The notes: generated from the letters alone by a model not told the origin. Positions 36,525 to 45,151 are shown, numbered from the stretch's first letter. The stretch: 64,000 nucleotides of DNA from Catenulispora sp. MAP5-51 (GCF_041261205.1 NZ_JBGCCH010000001.1:744001-808000); one strand, 5' to 3'. A program made the numbers and translations.

Positions 36525-36554
36525 AGAATGACAGCGGAACTGCGACTTCGTCAA
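36525..36554 (-). promoter_or_regulatory. Candidate promoter of sulfonate operon 1
   Basis: On the minus strand, TTGACG, 18 nt, CATTCT, then six nt to the leader ATG. That -10 to ATG distance is typical of leaderless actinobacterial mRNAs. The second operon has CACTCT at the same distance from its leader ATG. Confidence 0.45.
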
Positions 36555-36628
36555 TGGATGTTCCGGCAGTCTCGCATCCCGGAAGTCCGATGCCTGTTAT
36601 TCGAGAACGCGTGAGACGGCACAAAAAT

Positions 36629-36665
36629 GCGTCGGGCCCCGATGTATTCCATCGGGACCCGACGC
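36629..36665 (-). terminator. Rho-independent terminator of the second sulfonate operon
   Basis: GCGTCGGG and CATCGG stem halves pair with CCGATG and CCCGACGC around TATTC, with one 2-nt internal mismatch. On the minus strand the hairpin is followed by ATTTTTGT, a true U-run. It lies 23 nt after the permease stop. Confidence 0.8.
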
Positions 36666-36687
36666 GAAGGCCGTCGCGAAACTCAGT

Positions 36688-37893
36688 TCATGTAAGACCC
36701 CTGCTTCGCAGCACGCGCCGCTCCAACGGCACGAACAGCAGCTGGTTGACCGCGACGCCGACCGCGAGGATCAGCACGATCGCCGCGAACGCCCCGGCCA
36801 TGTCGTTGGAGTCCTGGGCGTTCTTCAGCAGGAAGCCGAGCGAGTGCCCCAGATCCGCGGACTCCACGATGATCTCTGCCGCCAACAGCGAGCGCCACGA
36901 GAACGCCCAACCCTGCCGCAGCCCGGCCAGGTACCCCGGCAGCGCCGCGGGCAGCAGCACATAGCGCACCGAGGACAACCCGCGCGCGCCGAGGTTGCGC
37001 CCCACCCGCAGGTACAGCGGCGGCACCTGGTCCAACCCCGACACCACCCCGACCGCGATCGAGGGCACGGCCCCGGCCAGCACGACCGCGTACAGCATCG
37101 CGGGCTTCGGCCCGAAGAACATCAGGGCCGGGGGAACCCAGGCCACCGACGGCAGCGACTGCAGCCCGGACAGGATCGGCCCCAGCCCCGCCCGCACCGG
37201 CCGCAGCCGCCCGACCAGCAGGCCCAGCGGCGTACCGATGACAACGGAGGCACAGAAGCCGATCGCACCGTGCTCGACGCTGTGCCCGACCGAGGGCAGC
37301 GCATCGCCGCTGGAGAAGGTGCTCTTCAGCGAGGAGAACGTCTCGGAGGGCCCGGGCAGCTTCCAGTCCGGCCAGATCTTGGCCGCGTAGAGGATCTGCC
37401 AGACGGCGATGATGAGGACGATGGCCAGGATCGGCGGATAGGCGGCGCGCAGGACCGCCACGAGCCTGCCGGTCTCGTGGACGGCGGTGGGCTGTGCGGT
37501 CTCCAGGGCGTCGAGGCCGGCCTCGACTTCTTGGAGGGCGTCGGGGGCTTCGGAATCGGGGGCACCGGGCTCGGGAACCTCAGCAGCTTCCGGCTCGGCG
37601 GCATCAGCCTCGGCCTCAAGCTCGGGCTCGGGATCGGGATCGGGATCGGCAGCCGGCTCATCGCCGGCCGAGAGCTCCGGTCCGCCATCAGCCTCCTGAG
37701 CCGCCTCGACAACCTCAGGCTCGCCCGACTCCCCCACCGCGCCCGGTCCGGCCTCAGCCTCGACCTCGACCCCGACCCCGACCTCGGCCGAGGCCACCGC
37801 CCCGTCCGCCACCGGCCCGTCCAGCTCCACCCCGTCCACCTCCGGCCCGGCGGCCTCGGCCACCGAGCCGGCCTTCGTGGATTCCTCGCTCAC
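36688..37893 (-). CDS. SsuC-like ABC permease with long acidic N-terminal extension
   Basis: 401 aa. The first about 140 residues are Glu/Asp/Ala/Pro-rich low complexity (VEVEAEAG, ADPDPDPEPELEAEADAAEPEAAEV) with no predicted fold. The permease domain then starts near AVLRAAYPPILAIVLIIAVWQILY, with the EAA loop GARGLSSVRYVLLPAALPGYLAGL. GTG start at 37893 overlaps the binding-protein TGA (GTGA). Typical family members are 250-280 aa. No ATPase gene is beside it, so it may share the ATPase of the neighbouring operon. Confidence 0.9.
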   Translation of the reverse strand: MSEESTKAGSVAEAAGPEVDGVELDGPVADGAVASAEVGVGVEVEAEAGPGAVGESGEPEVVEAAQEADGGPELSAGDEPAADPDPDPEPELEAEADAAEPEAAEVPEPGAPDSEAPDALQEVEAGLDALETAQPTAVHETGRLVAVLRAAYPPILAIVLIIAVWQILYAAKIWPDWKLPGPSETFSSLKSTFSSGDALPSVGHSVEHGAIGFCASVVIGTPLGLLVGRLRPVRAGLGPILSGLQSLPSVAWVPPALMFFGPKPAMLYAVVLAGAVPSIAVGVVSGLDQVPPLYLRVGRNLGARGLSSVRYVLLPAALPGYLAGLRQGWAFSWRSLLAAEIIVESADLGHSLGFLLKNAQDSNDMAGAFAAIVLILAVGVAVNQLLFVPLERRVLRSRGLT

Positions 37894-38993
37894 TTCGCGC
37901 CCAGTCCCGCGTCGGAGACCGCCGGCTGGCCGTTCTTCTGCAGTTCGGCGTTCAGGATCGAGAGGTCGAAGATGCCGTGCAGGTCGGTCGCCTTCAGCAG
38001 CTTCACCGCGACCGCGTGGTCCAGCGAGGTCTGCAGGGTGGGGGCGTCGGGGTCGTTGGTGACCTTCTGCTCGCTGAAGGCGCGCTGGATCTCGGCGGCG
38101 GTCAGGGCCTTGCCGGTGAGCGCCTTCAGCTGGTCGTTGACCAGCTTCTGGGCGTCGGTGGGGTCCGAGGTGATCCACTGGTTGGCGGCGATCTGGCCGT
38201 CGATCAGGGCCCTGACGGTGTCCGGGTGCTTGGTCAGGAAGCTGGTGGCCACCACGAGCGTGGTGGTCGAGAACTGGCCGTTGGGCCACAGGCTGCGCTC
38301 GTCCACCAGGACCTTGGCCCCGGCCTCGCTGACCAGGCGCGAGGCCCAGGGCTCGGGCAGCCAGGCGCCGTCGATGTGGCCGGCCTTGAACTGGTCCAGG
38401 GTGGTCGCGTTGTCCTGCGGGTCCACCGAGACGTCGCCGGTGCCGTCGGGGTTGGCGGTCAGGCCCTGCTGCTTGAGCCAGTAGCGCAGCGCCACGTCCT
38501 GGGTGTTGCCCTTCTGCGGGGTCGCCAGGGTCTTGCCCTTGAGGTCCGCCGCCGAGGTGATCGAGGGCTTGACCACGAGTTCGGCGCCGCCCTCGGTGGC
38601 CCCTGCGACGATCTTCAGCGCCTCGCCGTGGGACTGCACGAAGGCCGACAGCGCCGAGGAGGGGCCGACGTACGCGGCGTCCAGCTGGCCGCCGAGCACC
38701 GCGGTCATCTCGGCGGGGCCGGCGTTGTAGATCTGCGTGGTGAGCTTCGTGCCCGCCCCCAGCGCCTTGGCGAAGTCGCCGTGCGCGACCCCGACCACGG
38801 CGGTGGCGTGCGTGACGTTCGCGAAGTAGCCCAGGCGCACCGTGGAGGCGGCCGAACCGCCGGAGACGGCGGCGGCGGTCTTGGCCGTGGAATCAGAGCT
38901 CTTCGACGACCCGCACGCGGCGGCCGAGGCGACGATCCCGAGGACGGCGCCAAAGGCCGCGACCGAACGTACCAGAGTCTTGATGTCTATCAC
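37890..38993 (-). CDS. SsuA-like sulfonate-binding lipoprotein
   Basis: 367 aa. Signal peptide with lipobox ASAAACG, then the NMT1/SsuA-type fold: VRLGYFANVTHATAVVGVAHGDF, NAGPAEMTAVLGGQLDAAYVGPSSALSAF, LVVKPSITSAADLKGKTLATPQKGNTQD. GTG at 38993 gives a normal signal peptide and has GGGAG upstream; GTG 39023 is a weaker alternative. First gene of a two-gene transport operon behind a leader peptide. Confidence 0.92.
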   Translation of the reverse strand: MIDIKTLVRSVAAFGAVLGIVASAAACGSSKSSDSTAKTAAAVSGGSAASTVRLGYFANVTHATAVVGVAHGDFAKALGAGTKLTTQIYNAGPAEMTAVLGGQLDAAYVGPSSALSAFVQSHGEALKIVAGATEGGAELVVKPSITSAADLKGKTLATPQKGNTQDVALRYWLKQQGLTANPDGTGDVSVDPQDNATTLDQFKAGHIDGAWLPEPWASRLVSEAGAKVLVDERSLWPNGQFSTTTLVVATSFLTKHPDTVRALIDGQIAANQWITSDPTDAQKLVNDQLKALTGKALTAAEIQRAFSEQKVTNDPDAPTLQTSLDHAVAVKLLKATDLHGIFDLSILNAELQKNGQPAVSDAGLGAK

Positions 38994-39127
38994 AGGAAGG
39001 CTCCCGAAAGGATCGCCGGGCACACCGGCGGGCGGCTTGTCGCAGCCGCTGGAATCAAGGAAGGGGAAATGACTGGCCGATCACCCGCACCCCAGGTGCG
39101 AACCGGCCCTGAACAGGCACAGGCGGA

Positions 39128-39214
39128 TCAGAACACGGCCGGACAGCTGGCGCTGGACAGCCGTCCGAAGTCGACGTATCGCCGACCGACCAGGGCCACT
39201 CCATCGCGGGACAT
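39128..39214 (-). CDS. Cys-containing sulfur leader peptide, operon 2 (28 aa)
   Basis: ORF beginning MSRDG and containing VALVGRRYVDFGRLSSASC, then PAVF and TGA. It aligns with the operon 1 leader: R-R-[HY]-V-D-[LF]-x-R-x-[AS]-S-A-x-C in both. CACTCT ends 6 nt before its ATG, again suggesting a leaderless transcript. It lies 134 nt upstream of the binding-protein gene. The match between two independently read leaders is strong evidence that both are real. Confidence 0.7.
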   Translation of the reverse strand: MSRDGVALVGRRYVDFGRLSSASCPAVF

Positions 39215-39255
39215 GGCTAGAGAGTGGCACGGTCTCGGATTCCCGTCTATTTCTT

Positions 39256-39347
39256 GTCCGATATATGGACGCCCAAAAGGCTTCGGGAAACCACTATTTC
39301 CGGGACCATTAATATCGGTGTCCGAACCTTTTTCGGTCCGATATATC
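39256..39347. repeat. TCCGATATAT direct repeat in an AT-rich upstream region
   Basis: TCCGATATAT occurs at about 39257-39266 and again at about 39336-39345, with AATATCGG between. The 355-nt gap 38994-39348 otherwise holds the leader ORF and its presumed promoter. AT-rich tracts stand out against the GC-rich background. Confidence 0.4.
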
Positions 39348-39348
39348 T

Positions 39349-40002
39349 TCAGAGATCGACCACGATCCCGTCGGCGTCGGCCCAGTGCTCGAAGCTCGCG
39401 AACCGGAGCGTCGCGGTGTTGATGCTGTCGACCATCGACTCCACCGCCGCCGGCTCGACGCGCAGCGACCGGCCCGGCTCGTCGATCAGATCCACGACCA
39501 ATACCGGATGGCGCGGAACACCGACGGCGAGTTCGTCGACGATGACGAGGAGTTTGTTCTCGTAGTCGTTCGGGATCCGGTTGAGCACTTGCAGCGTCGA
39601 CAGCCCACGGAACGCGGCGTCGTCCAGCAGCTCGGCGTCGGTGCGGCAGCCTTCTTCAACGGGCTTGAGGACAGCCGTACCGATGGCTCGCCAGGCGTCA
39701 TCGTCGGAGAAGTCCGTGCGGACCACAACAGTTGAACGCGTGCGCGGCAGCACGGCCACCGGGGCGCCGCAGCGTCCGCAGATGAAGTCCCGCGGCGCCA
39801 CCGGCTGGTCAAGCCCGAATTCTCGGCGGTACACGTCGAGGACTTCGACCGGCAGTTGCCCACGAGACGCCACGGAGATACCACGGCCGGCGGCCCACGC
39901 CCTGATCAGACGGCTGTCGGGGTGGTCATGCCCGCGTCGTACCTCGGCGAGCCTTCGCGCGGCGAAGTTCTCGAAGTCGCCATCAACGTCATGAAGGTGC
40001 AT
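39349..40002 (-). CDS. Lsr2-like DNA-binding domain fused to a DUF6924-like domain
   Basis: 217 aa. Residues about 30-58 (RLIRAWAAGRGISVASRGQL) match the C-terminal DNA-binding domain of Lsr2, including an RGQ in place of the AT-hook-like RGR. A possible zinc knuckle follows (CGRCG, near 75). The C-terminal half (TDFSDDDAWRAIG; VLVVDLIDEPGRSLRVEP; NTATLRFASFEHWADADGIV) resembles DUF6924, of unknown function. The Lsr2 dimerisation domain is absent. It may be a small nucleoid or xenogeneic-silencing-type regulator. It sits just upstream of sulfonate operon 2. Confidence 0.7.
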   Translation of the reverse strand: MHLHDVDGDFENFAARRLAEVRRGHDHPDSRLIRAWAAGRGISVASRGQLPVEVLDVYRREFGLDQPVAPRDFICGRCGAPVAVLPRTRSTVVVRTDFSDDDAWRAIGTAVLKPVEEGCRTDAELLDDAAFRGLSTLQVLNRIPNDYENKLLVIVDELAVGVPRHPVLVVDLIDEPGRSLRVEPAAVESMVDSINTATLRFASFEHWADADGIVVDL

Positions 40003-40069
40003 GGTTTGCCTTACCGAGGTTCACGCTCTGTCGTGGCCACGCCACCACATGGAGTGACGCACGTATGCG

Positions 40070-40897
40070 TCAGCATGCTTGCATACTGACCGCTTTCCCG
40101 CCCGCCTGCCCCCGACGCCGAGCCCCAGGCACCACCAACGGCGTCCCCGTCTCCGGATCCTCGATCACCCGGCACGGCAGCCCGAACACCGACTCCACCA
40201 GCTCGGCGGTGACGATCCGCGCCGGCGGGCCGGAGGCGGCCACCCGGCCGTCGCAGAGCACGATGAGGTGCGTGGCGTAGCGCGCGGCCTGGTTGAGATC
40301 GTGCAGGACCGCCACCAGGGTGCGGCCCTCCTCCTCGTGCAGGCGGGCGCACAGGTCCAGGATCTCGATCTGGTGGGCGATGTCCAGGTACGTCGTGGGC
40401 TCGTCGAGCAGCAGCAGGGGCGTCTGCTGCGCCAGCACCATCGCCGTCCACACGCGCTGGCGTTGGCCGCCGGACAGCTCGTCCACGGCCCGCTCGGCCA
40501 GGTCCGACACGCCGGTGGCGGCCATCGACTCGGCCACGACGCGCTCGTCCTCGCGCGACCACTGGCGCAGCAGGCCCTGGTGCGGGTGGCGGCCGCGGGA
40601 GACCAGGTCGGCGACCGTGATGCCGTCCGGGGCGATCGGGCCTTGCGGGAGCAGGCCGACGATGCGCGCGACCTGCTTGGTGGGCAGCGAGGCGATGTCC
40701 GCGCCGTCCAGGACTACGGTGCCGGCCTTCGGTTTCAGCAGGCGCGACAGGGCCCTGAGAAGGGTGGACTTGCCGCAGGCGTTGGGACCGATGATGACCG
40801 TGAAGGACCGGTCCGGGATCGCCACGGACAGGTCCTCGGCGACCGTCCGTCCGTCGTAGGCCAGGGTCAGGCCGGTGCCGCTCAGGCGCGTGGTCAT
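40070..40897 (-). CDS. Siderophore ABC transporter ATPase (FecE/FepC-like)
   Basis: 275 aa with Walker A GPNACGKST, signature LSGGQRQRVWTAM, Walker B LLLLDEPTTYLD and VLHDLNQAARYATH, the pattern of iron-siderophore importers. ATG at 40897 has AGGAG upstream. Third gene of the iron-box-controlled minus-strand operon with the two FecCD permeases. Confidence 0.95.
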   Translation of the reverse strand: MTTRLSGTGLTLAYDGRTVAEDLSVAIPDRSFTVIIGPNACGKSTLLRALSRLLKPKAGTVVLDGADIASLPTKQVARIVGLLPQGPIAPDGITVADLVSRGRHPHQGLLRQWSREDERVVAESMAATGVSDLAERAVDELSGGQRQRVWTAMVLAQQTPLLLLDEPTTYLDIAHQIEILDLCARLHEEEGRTLVAVLHDLNQAARYATHLIVLCDGRVAASGPPARIVTAELVESVFGLPCRVIEDPETGTPLVVPGARRRGQAGGKAVSMQAC

Positions 40898-40932
40898 GGT
40901 GCTCGTCTCCTTGTATTGGCTGTGCGCCACTG

Positions 40933-41958
40933 TCAGATCCGCCCCGCCTTGCGTCCGGCCGCCAGCAGCCAGATCAGATAGCCGCCGCCGAGCAGGCCGG
41001 TGACCACCCCGACCGGCAGCTGCCGTCCGGGAATCGCATGCTGCGCAACGAGATCGGCGCACGTGAGGAGCACGGCACCGACCAGCATCGAGGGGATCAG
41101 GTTCGGTCCGGGCGCGCGCGTCAGGCGCCGGGCGAGCTGCGGGGCGGTGAGCGCGACGAAGGACACCGGTCCGGCCGCCGCCGCGGCGAACGAGGTGAGC
41201 AGCACCGCGGCGGCCAGCGTCGCGAGCCGGACCCGCTCCACCGGGACGCCCAGCGCCCGGGCCACGTCGTCGCCCATCTCGATGACGTGCAGAGCCCTGC
41301 CGCAGCCCACGATCACCACCGGCGCCAGTACCGCCATGGCCACCACCAACGGCACCACGTCGCTCCAGCCCCGGCCGTCCAGGCTCCCGGTCAGCCACAA
41401 CATCGCCCGCGCGGCGTCCATCAGCTGGGCCTTGGTCATCAGATAGCCGTTGACCCCGCTCAGGATCGCCGAGACCCCGATGCCGACGAGGATCAGCCGG
41501 TAGCCGTGCACGCCCCGGCGCCAGGCCAGGACGTACACCCCGACTCCGGTCGCCACACCGCCGGCCACCGCCCCGCACGCCAGCGCCAGACTGCTGCCGC
41601 CGGCCACCACCACGACCAGCGCGCCGGTCGCCGCGCCCTCGGTGAAGCCGAGCATGTCCGGACTGCCCAGCGGATTGCGGACCAGGGACTGGAAGGCGGC
41701 GCCGGCGAGCGCCAGCGCGGCCCCGACCAGCAACGCGGTCACCACGCGCGGCAGGCGCAGCTGCACGACGATGAAGTGGTCCGCCATCGACCCGCCCCCG
41801 GCCAGCGTCCGCAGGACCTCGCCCGGCGGGATCCGGTAGTCGCCGCTGCCGAGGGTGACGACCATCGCGGCGAACGCGAGCAGGACACAGGCGATCGAGG
41901 CGGCCAGGGCCCGGGGCCGGTAGCGCACCGACAGCGCGGTGGTTCGCAGAACCCTCAT
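40933..41958 (-). CDS. FecCD-family siderophore permease 2
   Basis: 341 aa, 9-10 transmembrane segments. Family sequence VVQLRLPRVVTALLVGAALALAGAAFQSLVRNPLGSPDMLGFTEGA and AAGPVSFVALTAPQLARRL. ATG overlaps the end of permease 1 (ATGA). It forms a heterodimeric channel with it for ferrioxamine-type ligands (inference from the desABCD neighbours). Confidence 0.95.
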   Translation of the reverse strand: MRVLRTTALSVRYRPRALAASIACVLLAFAAMVVTLGSGDYRIPPGEVLRTLAGGGSMADHFIVVQLRLPRVVTALLVGAALALAGAAFQSLVRNPLGSPDMLGFTEGAATGALVVVVAGGSSLALACGAVAGGVATGVGVYVLAWRRGVHGYRLILVGIGVSAILSGVNGYLMTKAQLMDAARAMLWLTGSLDGRGWSDVVPLVVAMAVLAPVVIVGCGRALHVIEMGDDVARALGVPVERVRLATLAAAVLLTSFAAAAAGPVSFVALTAPQLARRLTRAPGPNLIPSMLVGAVLLTCADLVAQHAIPGRQLPVGVVTGLLGGGYLIWLLAAGRKAGRI

Positions 41959-43043
41959 GCCCGCACCGCCTTCGCGCGCCGCAGGAAGTACAGGAAGACC
42001 GGTCCGCCGATCACACTGGTGACCACGCCGACCTGGATCTCGCCGGGCCGGGCCAGCACCCGCCCGAGCACGTCGGCGCCCAGCAGTACCACCGGAGCCA
42101 GTACGGCGCAGTACGGCAGCAACCAGCGCAGGTCCGGGCCGGTGATGGTGCGCACGACGTGCGGCACCATCAGCCCGACGAACACGATCGGCCCGCAGGC
42201 CGCCGTAGCCGCCCCGCACAACAGAGTCACCGCCACGATCGCCGCCGCGCGCACCGCCGTCGGCCGCGAACCCAGCGCGCGTGCCGAGTCCTCGCCGAGG
42301 GCCAGGGCATTGAGCGGCCGGGCCAGGACCAGGGCGAGCACCAGGCCGACGGCGACGAACGGCAGGACCCTGACGACCGTCGAGGACGTGGCGTCGGCCA
42401 GCGACCCGACGGTCCAGAACCGCATGGCCTCCAGCGACGCCGAGTCCAGCAGCATCGCGGCGCTGACGAAGGAGAACAGCGTGGCGTTCAGCGCGGCGCC
42501 GGCCAGGGCCAGCCGGACCGGCGTGGCCGAGCGGCCGCCGCCGACCAGGTAGCCGGCGGTGGTGGCGATCGCCGCGCCGCCCAGGGCGAACCATATGTAG
42601 CCCTCGAAGGTCCCGATCCCGAACAGCCAGATGGAGGTGACGACGGCGGCCGAGGCGCCGGCGTTGATGCCGAGCAGTCCCGGGTCGGCCAGCGGGTTGC
42701 GGGTCAGCGCCTGCATCACCGCGCCGGCCAGGCCCAGGGCCAGCCCGACGATCAGGCCGAGCAGCGTGCGGGGCAGCCGCATCCGGTGCACGACGGTGTA
42801 GTACGGGGAGCCGGAGTCGGCCAGGCCGTGCCACACCTGGCCGGGCGAGAGCGACTTGGCCCCGAAGCAGATGCTCAGGACCAGGACCGCCAGCAGCAGC
42901 ACGGCCGCGACCGCCAGGCCCGCGCCTCGGTTCAGGGTGCGGCGGGCGGCCGGTCCCGGTGGGCCTCCGGGTGTCGGGACGGCGGCCTCAGGGGCCTGCG
43001 GTGGTGCGGTGGCGGACAAGACCAGGCTCCGGTTCGACGGCAC
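41955..43043 (-). CDS. FecCD-family siderophore permease 1
   Basis: 362 aa with a 40-residue Pro/Ala-rich N-terminus, then the FecCD membrane domain: HRMRLPRTLLGLIVGLALGLAGAVMQALTRNPLADPGLLGINAGAS and CGPIVFVGLMVPHVVR. GTG start at 43043. First gene of the importer operon, 31 nt from the iron box. Confidence 0.93.
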   Translation of the reverse strand: MPSNRSLVLSATAPPQAPEAAVPTPGGPPGPAARRTLNRGAGLAVAAVLLLAVLVLSICFGAKSLSPGQVWHGLADSGSPYYTVVHRMRLPRTLLGLIVGLALGLAGAVMQALTRNPLADPGLLGINAGASAAVVTSIWLFGIGTFEGYIWFALGGAAIATTAGYLVGGGRSATPVRLALAGAALNATLFSFVSAAMLLDSASLEAMRFWTVGSLADATSSTVVRVLPFVAVGLVLALVLARPLNALALGEDSARALGSRPTAVRAAAIVAVTLLCGAATAACGPIVFVGLMVPHVVRTITGPDLRWLLPYCAVLAPVVLLGADVLGRVLARPGEIQVGVVTSVIGGPVFLYFLRRAKAVRA

Positions 43044-43073
43044 GGAGGGGGGCGACCCCCCTTGGGCGAGTGG

Positions 43074-43092
43074 TGAGGTTAGGCTAACCTAA
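43074..43092. promoter_or_regulatory. DmdR/IdeR-type iron box
   Basis: TGAGGTTAGGCTAACCTAA matches the actinobacterial iron-box consensus TTAGGTTAGGCTAACCTAA at 18 of 19 positions. It lies between the divergent importer and desEFABCD operons, so one Fe(II)-repressor site probably controls both. Confidence 0.92.
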
Positions 43093-43148
43093 CTTCACCG
43101 GCGCCGGGTATGCGCCCCCTTCCTTTCCCCTGCACGAAAGCGACATCC

Positions 43149-44180
43149 ATGGCTTATTCACCATCAGCGTCCGTTTTGTCCCGTCGTGGCATGGTGGCGA
43201 CCGTCGGCGGCGGCGCCGTCGCCACCGTCCTCGCGGCCTGCGGCAGCGGCGGTAGCAGTGGCACCAGCGGCAAAAGCAGTCCCAGTTCCTGGTCCTTCAC
43301 CGACGACCGGAAGCAGATGGTGAAAGCCCCCTCGGCGCCCACGAGGGTCGTCGCGTTCACCGGCACCGCCGCCGCGCTCGTCGACTTCGGCCTGGACCAC
43401 CAGATCGTCGGCGTCTTCGGGGAGACGACGCAGGCCGACGGCAAGGCCACGGCGCAGGCCGGCGACCTCAACGTCGGCAAGGTGACGGTGCTGGGCAACG
43501 CCTGGGGCGAGTTCAACGTCGAGAAGTACGCCGCCCTCAGCCCCCAACTGCTCGTCACGCACATGTACGACCCCGGGAAGCTCTGGTACGTGCCGGACGA
43601 GAGCAAGGACCAGATCGCCAAGCTCGCCCCGAGCGTGGCGATCAACGTGGCCAAGGTCTCGCTGCCCACACCGATCCAGCGCTACGCCGAGCTGGCGCAA
43701 TCGCTCGGGGCGGACCTGAACGCCAAGAAGGTGACCGACGCCAAGACCCGGTTCCAGACCGCGGCCGAGACGCTGCGCACAGCGGCCAAGGCGGCCGGCG
43801 GCCTGAAGGTCCTGGCCGCCTCCGGCAGCCCCGACACCTTCTACGCGTCCAACCCGGACATCGCCGCGGACCTGATGTACTTCGCCGAGCTCGGCGTGGA
43901 TCTGATCGTCCCGAACAAGCTCGACTCCGGCGACTACTTCGAGAGCCTGAGTTGGGAGAACGCCGACAAGTACAAGGCCGACCTGATCCTGCTCGACAGC
44001 CGCTCCACCGCCTTGCAGCCCGCCGCGCTGGCGTCAAAGCCGTCGTGGACCGCGCTGCCCGCGGTGAAGGCCGGCCAGGTCGCGCCGTGGGACGCCGTGC
44101 CGCGCTTCTCCTACGCCGGCGCCGCTCCCCTGCTGGAGAACCTGGCCAAGGCGATTCAGAATGCGAAGAAGGTGAGCTGA
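43149..44180 (+). CDS. desE: Siderophore-binding lipoprotein (DesE-like)
   Basis: 343 aa. Tat-like RRGMVATVGGG and lipobox LAAC, then a FecB/type-III binding-protein fold (APTRVVAFTGTAAALVDFGLDHQIVGVFG; YAALSPQLLVTHMYDPG; PWDAVPRFSYAGAAPLLENL). In S. coelicolor, desE begins the desEFABCD cluster and the order here is the same. Binds ferrioxamines at the outer face of the membrane. First gene on the plus-strand side of the iron box. Confidence 0.93.
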   Translation: MAYSPSASVLSRRGMVATVGGGAVATVLAACGSGGSSGTSGKSSPSSWSFTDDRKQMVKAPSAPTRVVAFTGTAAALVDFGLDHQIVGVFGETTQADGKATAQAGDLNVGKVTVLGNAWGEFNVEKYAALSPQLLVTHMYDPGKLWYVPDESKDQIAKLAPSVAINVAKVSLPTPIQRYAELAQSLGADLNAKKVTDAKTRFQTAAETLRTAAKAAGGLKVLAASGSPDTFYASNPDIAADLMYFAELGVDLIVPNKLDSGDYFESLSWENADKYKADLILLDSRSTALQPAALASKPSWTALPAVKAGQVAPWDAVPRFSYAGAAPLLENLAKAIQNAKKVS

Positions 44181-44185
44181 CGACC

Positions 44186-45151
44186 ATGGCCTCCTCCTCC
44201 TCAATGGCCTCCTCAATGACCGCGGTGCTGGCTGCCGCCGAAGCCGAATCAGCCTCCGCACTCGTGCACGGCAAGTTCCGCTTCTTCCAAGTCCGCGTGG
44301 TCGCCACCTGCCGGCTCGGGCCCTCGATGGTCCGCATCACCTTCGGCGGCGAGCAGCTGCGGGACTTCGACAGTGGCGGCCGCGACCAGAGCTTCTCGCT
44401 GTTCCTGCCACAGCCGGGGCAGTACGCGCCGACAGTCCCCTTCGACGCCGGCGACGACTGGTTCGCCCAGTGGCGCGCGATGCCCGAGCACGAACGCGCC
44501 ATCATGCGCTCATACACTGTCCGCTCCCAGGACCGCCACCGCCACGAGGTCGACGTCGACTTCGTCCTGCACTCTCCCGCAGGGCCCGCGTCACGCTGGG
44601 CCGCCGAGGCCGTACCGGGCGATCGGGCGGTGCTGCTGGGGCCGGCGTTCGAGGACAACCGCAGCATCGGCTTCCAGCTGCCGGAGGCGACGGACTGGGT
44701 CCTGCTCGCCGCCGACGAGACCGCGCTGCCGGCCGCCGCCGCGATCCTGGAATGGCTGCCGGACGGCTTGCGCGCCCGGGCCTGGATCGAGGTCCCGAAC
44801 CTCAAGGACGTCCAGGAACTGCTCAGCCCCGCCGAGGCCGACATCACCTGGCTGATCCGCGACCCGTTGCGGCGGCCAGGAACCTTGCTGACCGAGGAGA
44901 TCCACGGCACGGCCTTCCCCGACGGCGCGCCGTACGCGTGGATCGCCGGCGAGTCGGGCATGGTCAAGACCCTGCGACGCCACCTGGTCGGCGAGCGCGG
45001 CATCGACCGCAGGCGGGTGGAGTTCTCCGGGTACTGGCGCTTGGGCGCGACCGAGGAGGATCTGCGGACCGAGAAGATCTCCGCAGCTGAAAAGATCTCC
45101 GCAGCCGAGCAGAGCTCTGTGCAAGAGCAGAGCGCCGGTGGTGCTCAGTGA
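44186..45151 (+). CDS. desF: Siderophore-interacting FAD reductase (DesF-like)
   Basis: 321 aa, ViuB/SIP type: FAD-binding [25 protein letters not shown]-binding [22 protein letters not shown], and [17 protein letters not shown]. It reduces Fe(III)-siderophore in the cytoplasm to release iron. The C-terminus has a direct repeat [16 protein letters not shown] beyond the normal family end. Its end overlaps desA (GTGA). Confidence 0.93.
   Translation: MASSSSMASSMTAVLAAAEAESASALVHGKFRFFQVRVVATCRLGPSMVRITFGGEQLRDFDSGGRDQSFSLFLPQPGQYAPTVPFDAGDDWFAQWRAMPEHERAIMRSYTVRSQDRHRHEVDVDFVLHSPAGPASRWAAEAVPGDRAVLLGPAFEDNRSIGFQLPEATDWVLLAADETALPAAAAILEWLPDGLRARAWIEVPNLKDVQELLSPAEADITWLIRDPLRRPGTLLTEEIHGTAFPDGAPYAWIAGESGMVKTLRRHLVGERGIDRRRVEFSGYWRLGATEEDLRTEKISAAEKISAAEQSSVQEQSAGGAQ

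Noticed and set aside
36530-36964. Plus-strand open frames upstream of and across the permease 3' end
   Set aside because: They run across a terminator hairpin and antisense to the permease; no start signals.
37894-38289. Extension of the acidic permease to an upstream start
   Set aside because: The extra residues are an antisense-type reading of the binding-protein gene. The GTGA overlap at 37893 is the natural start.
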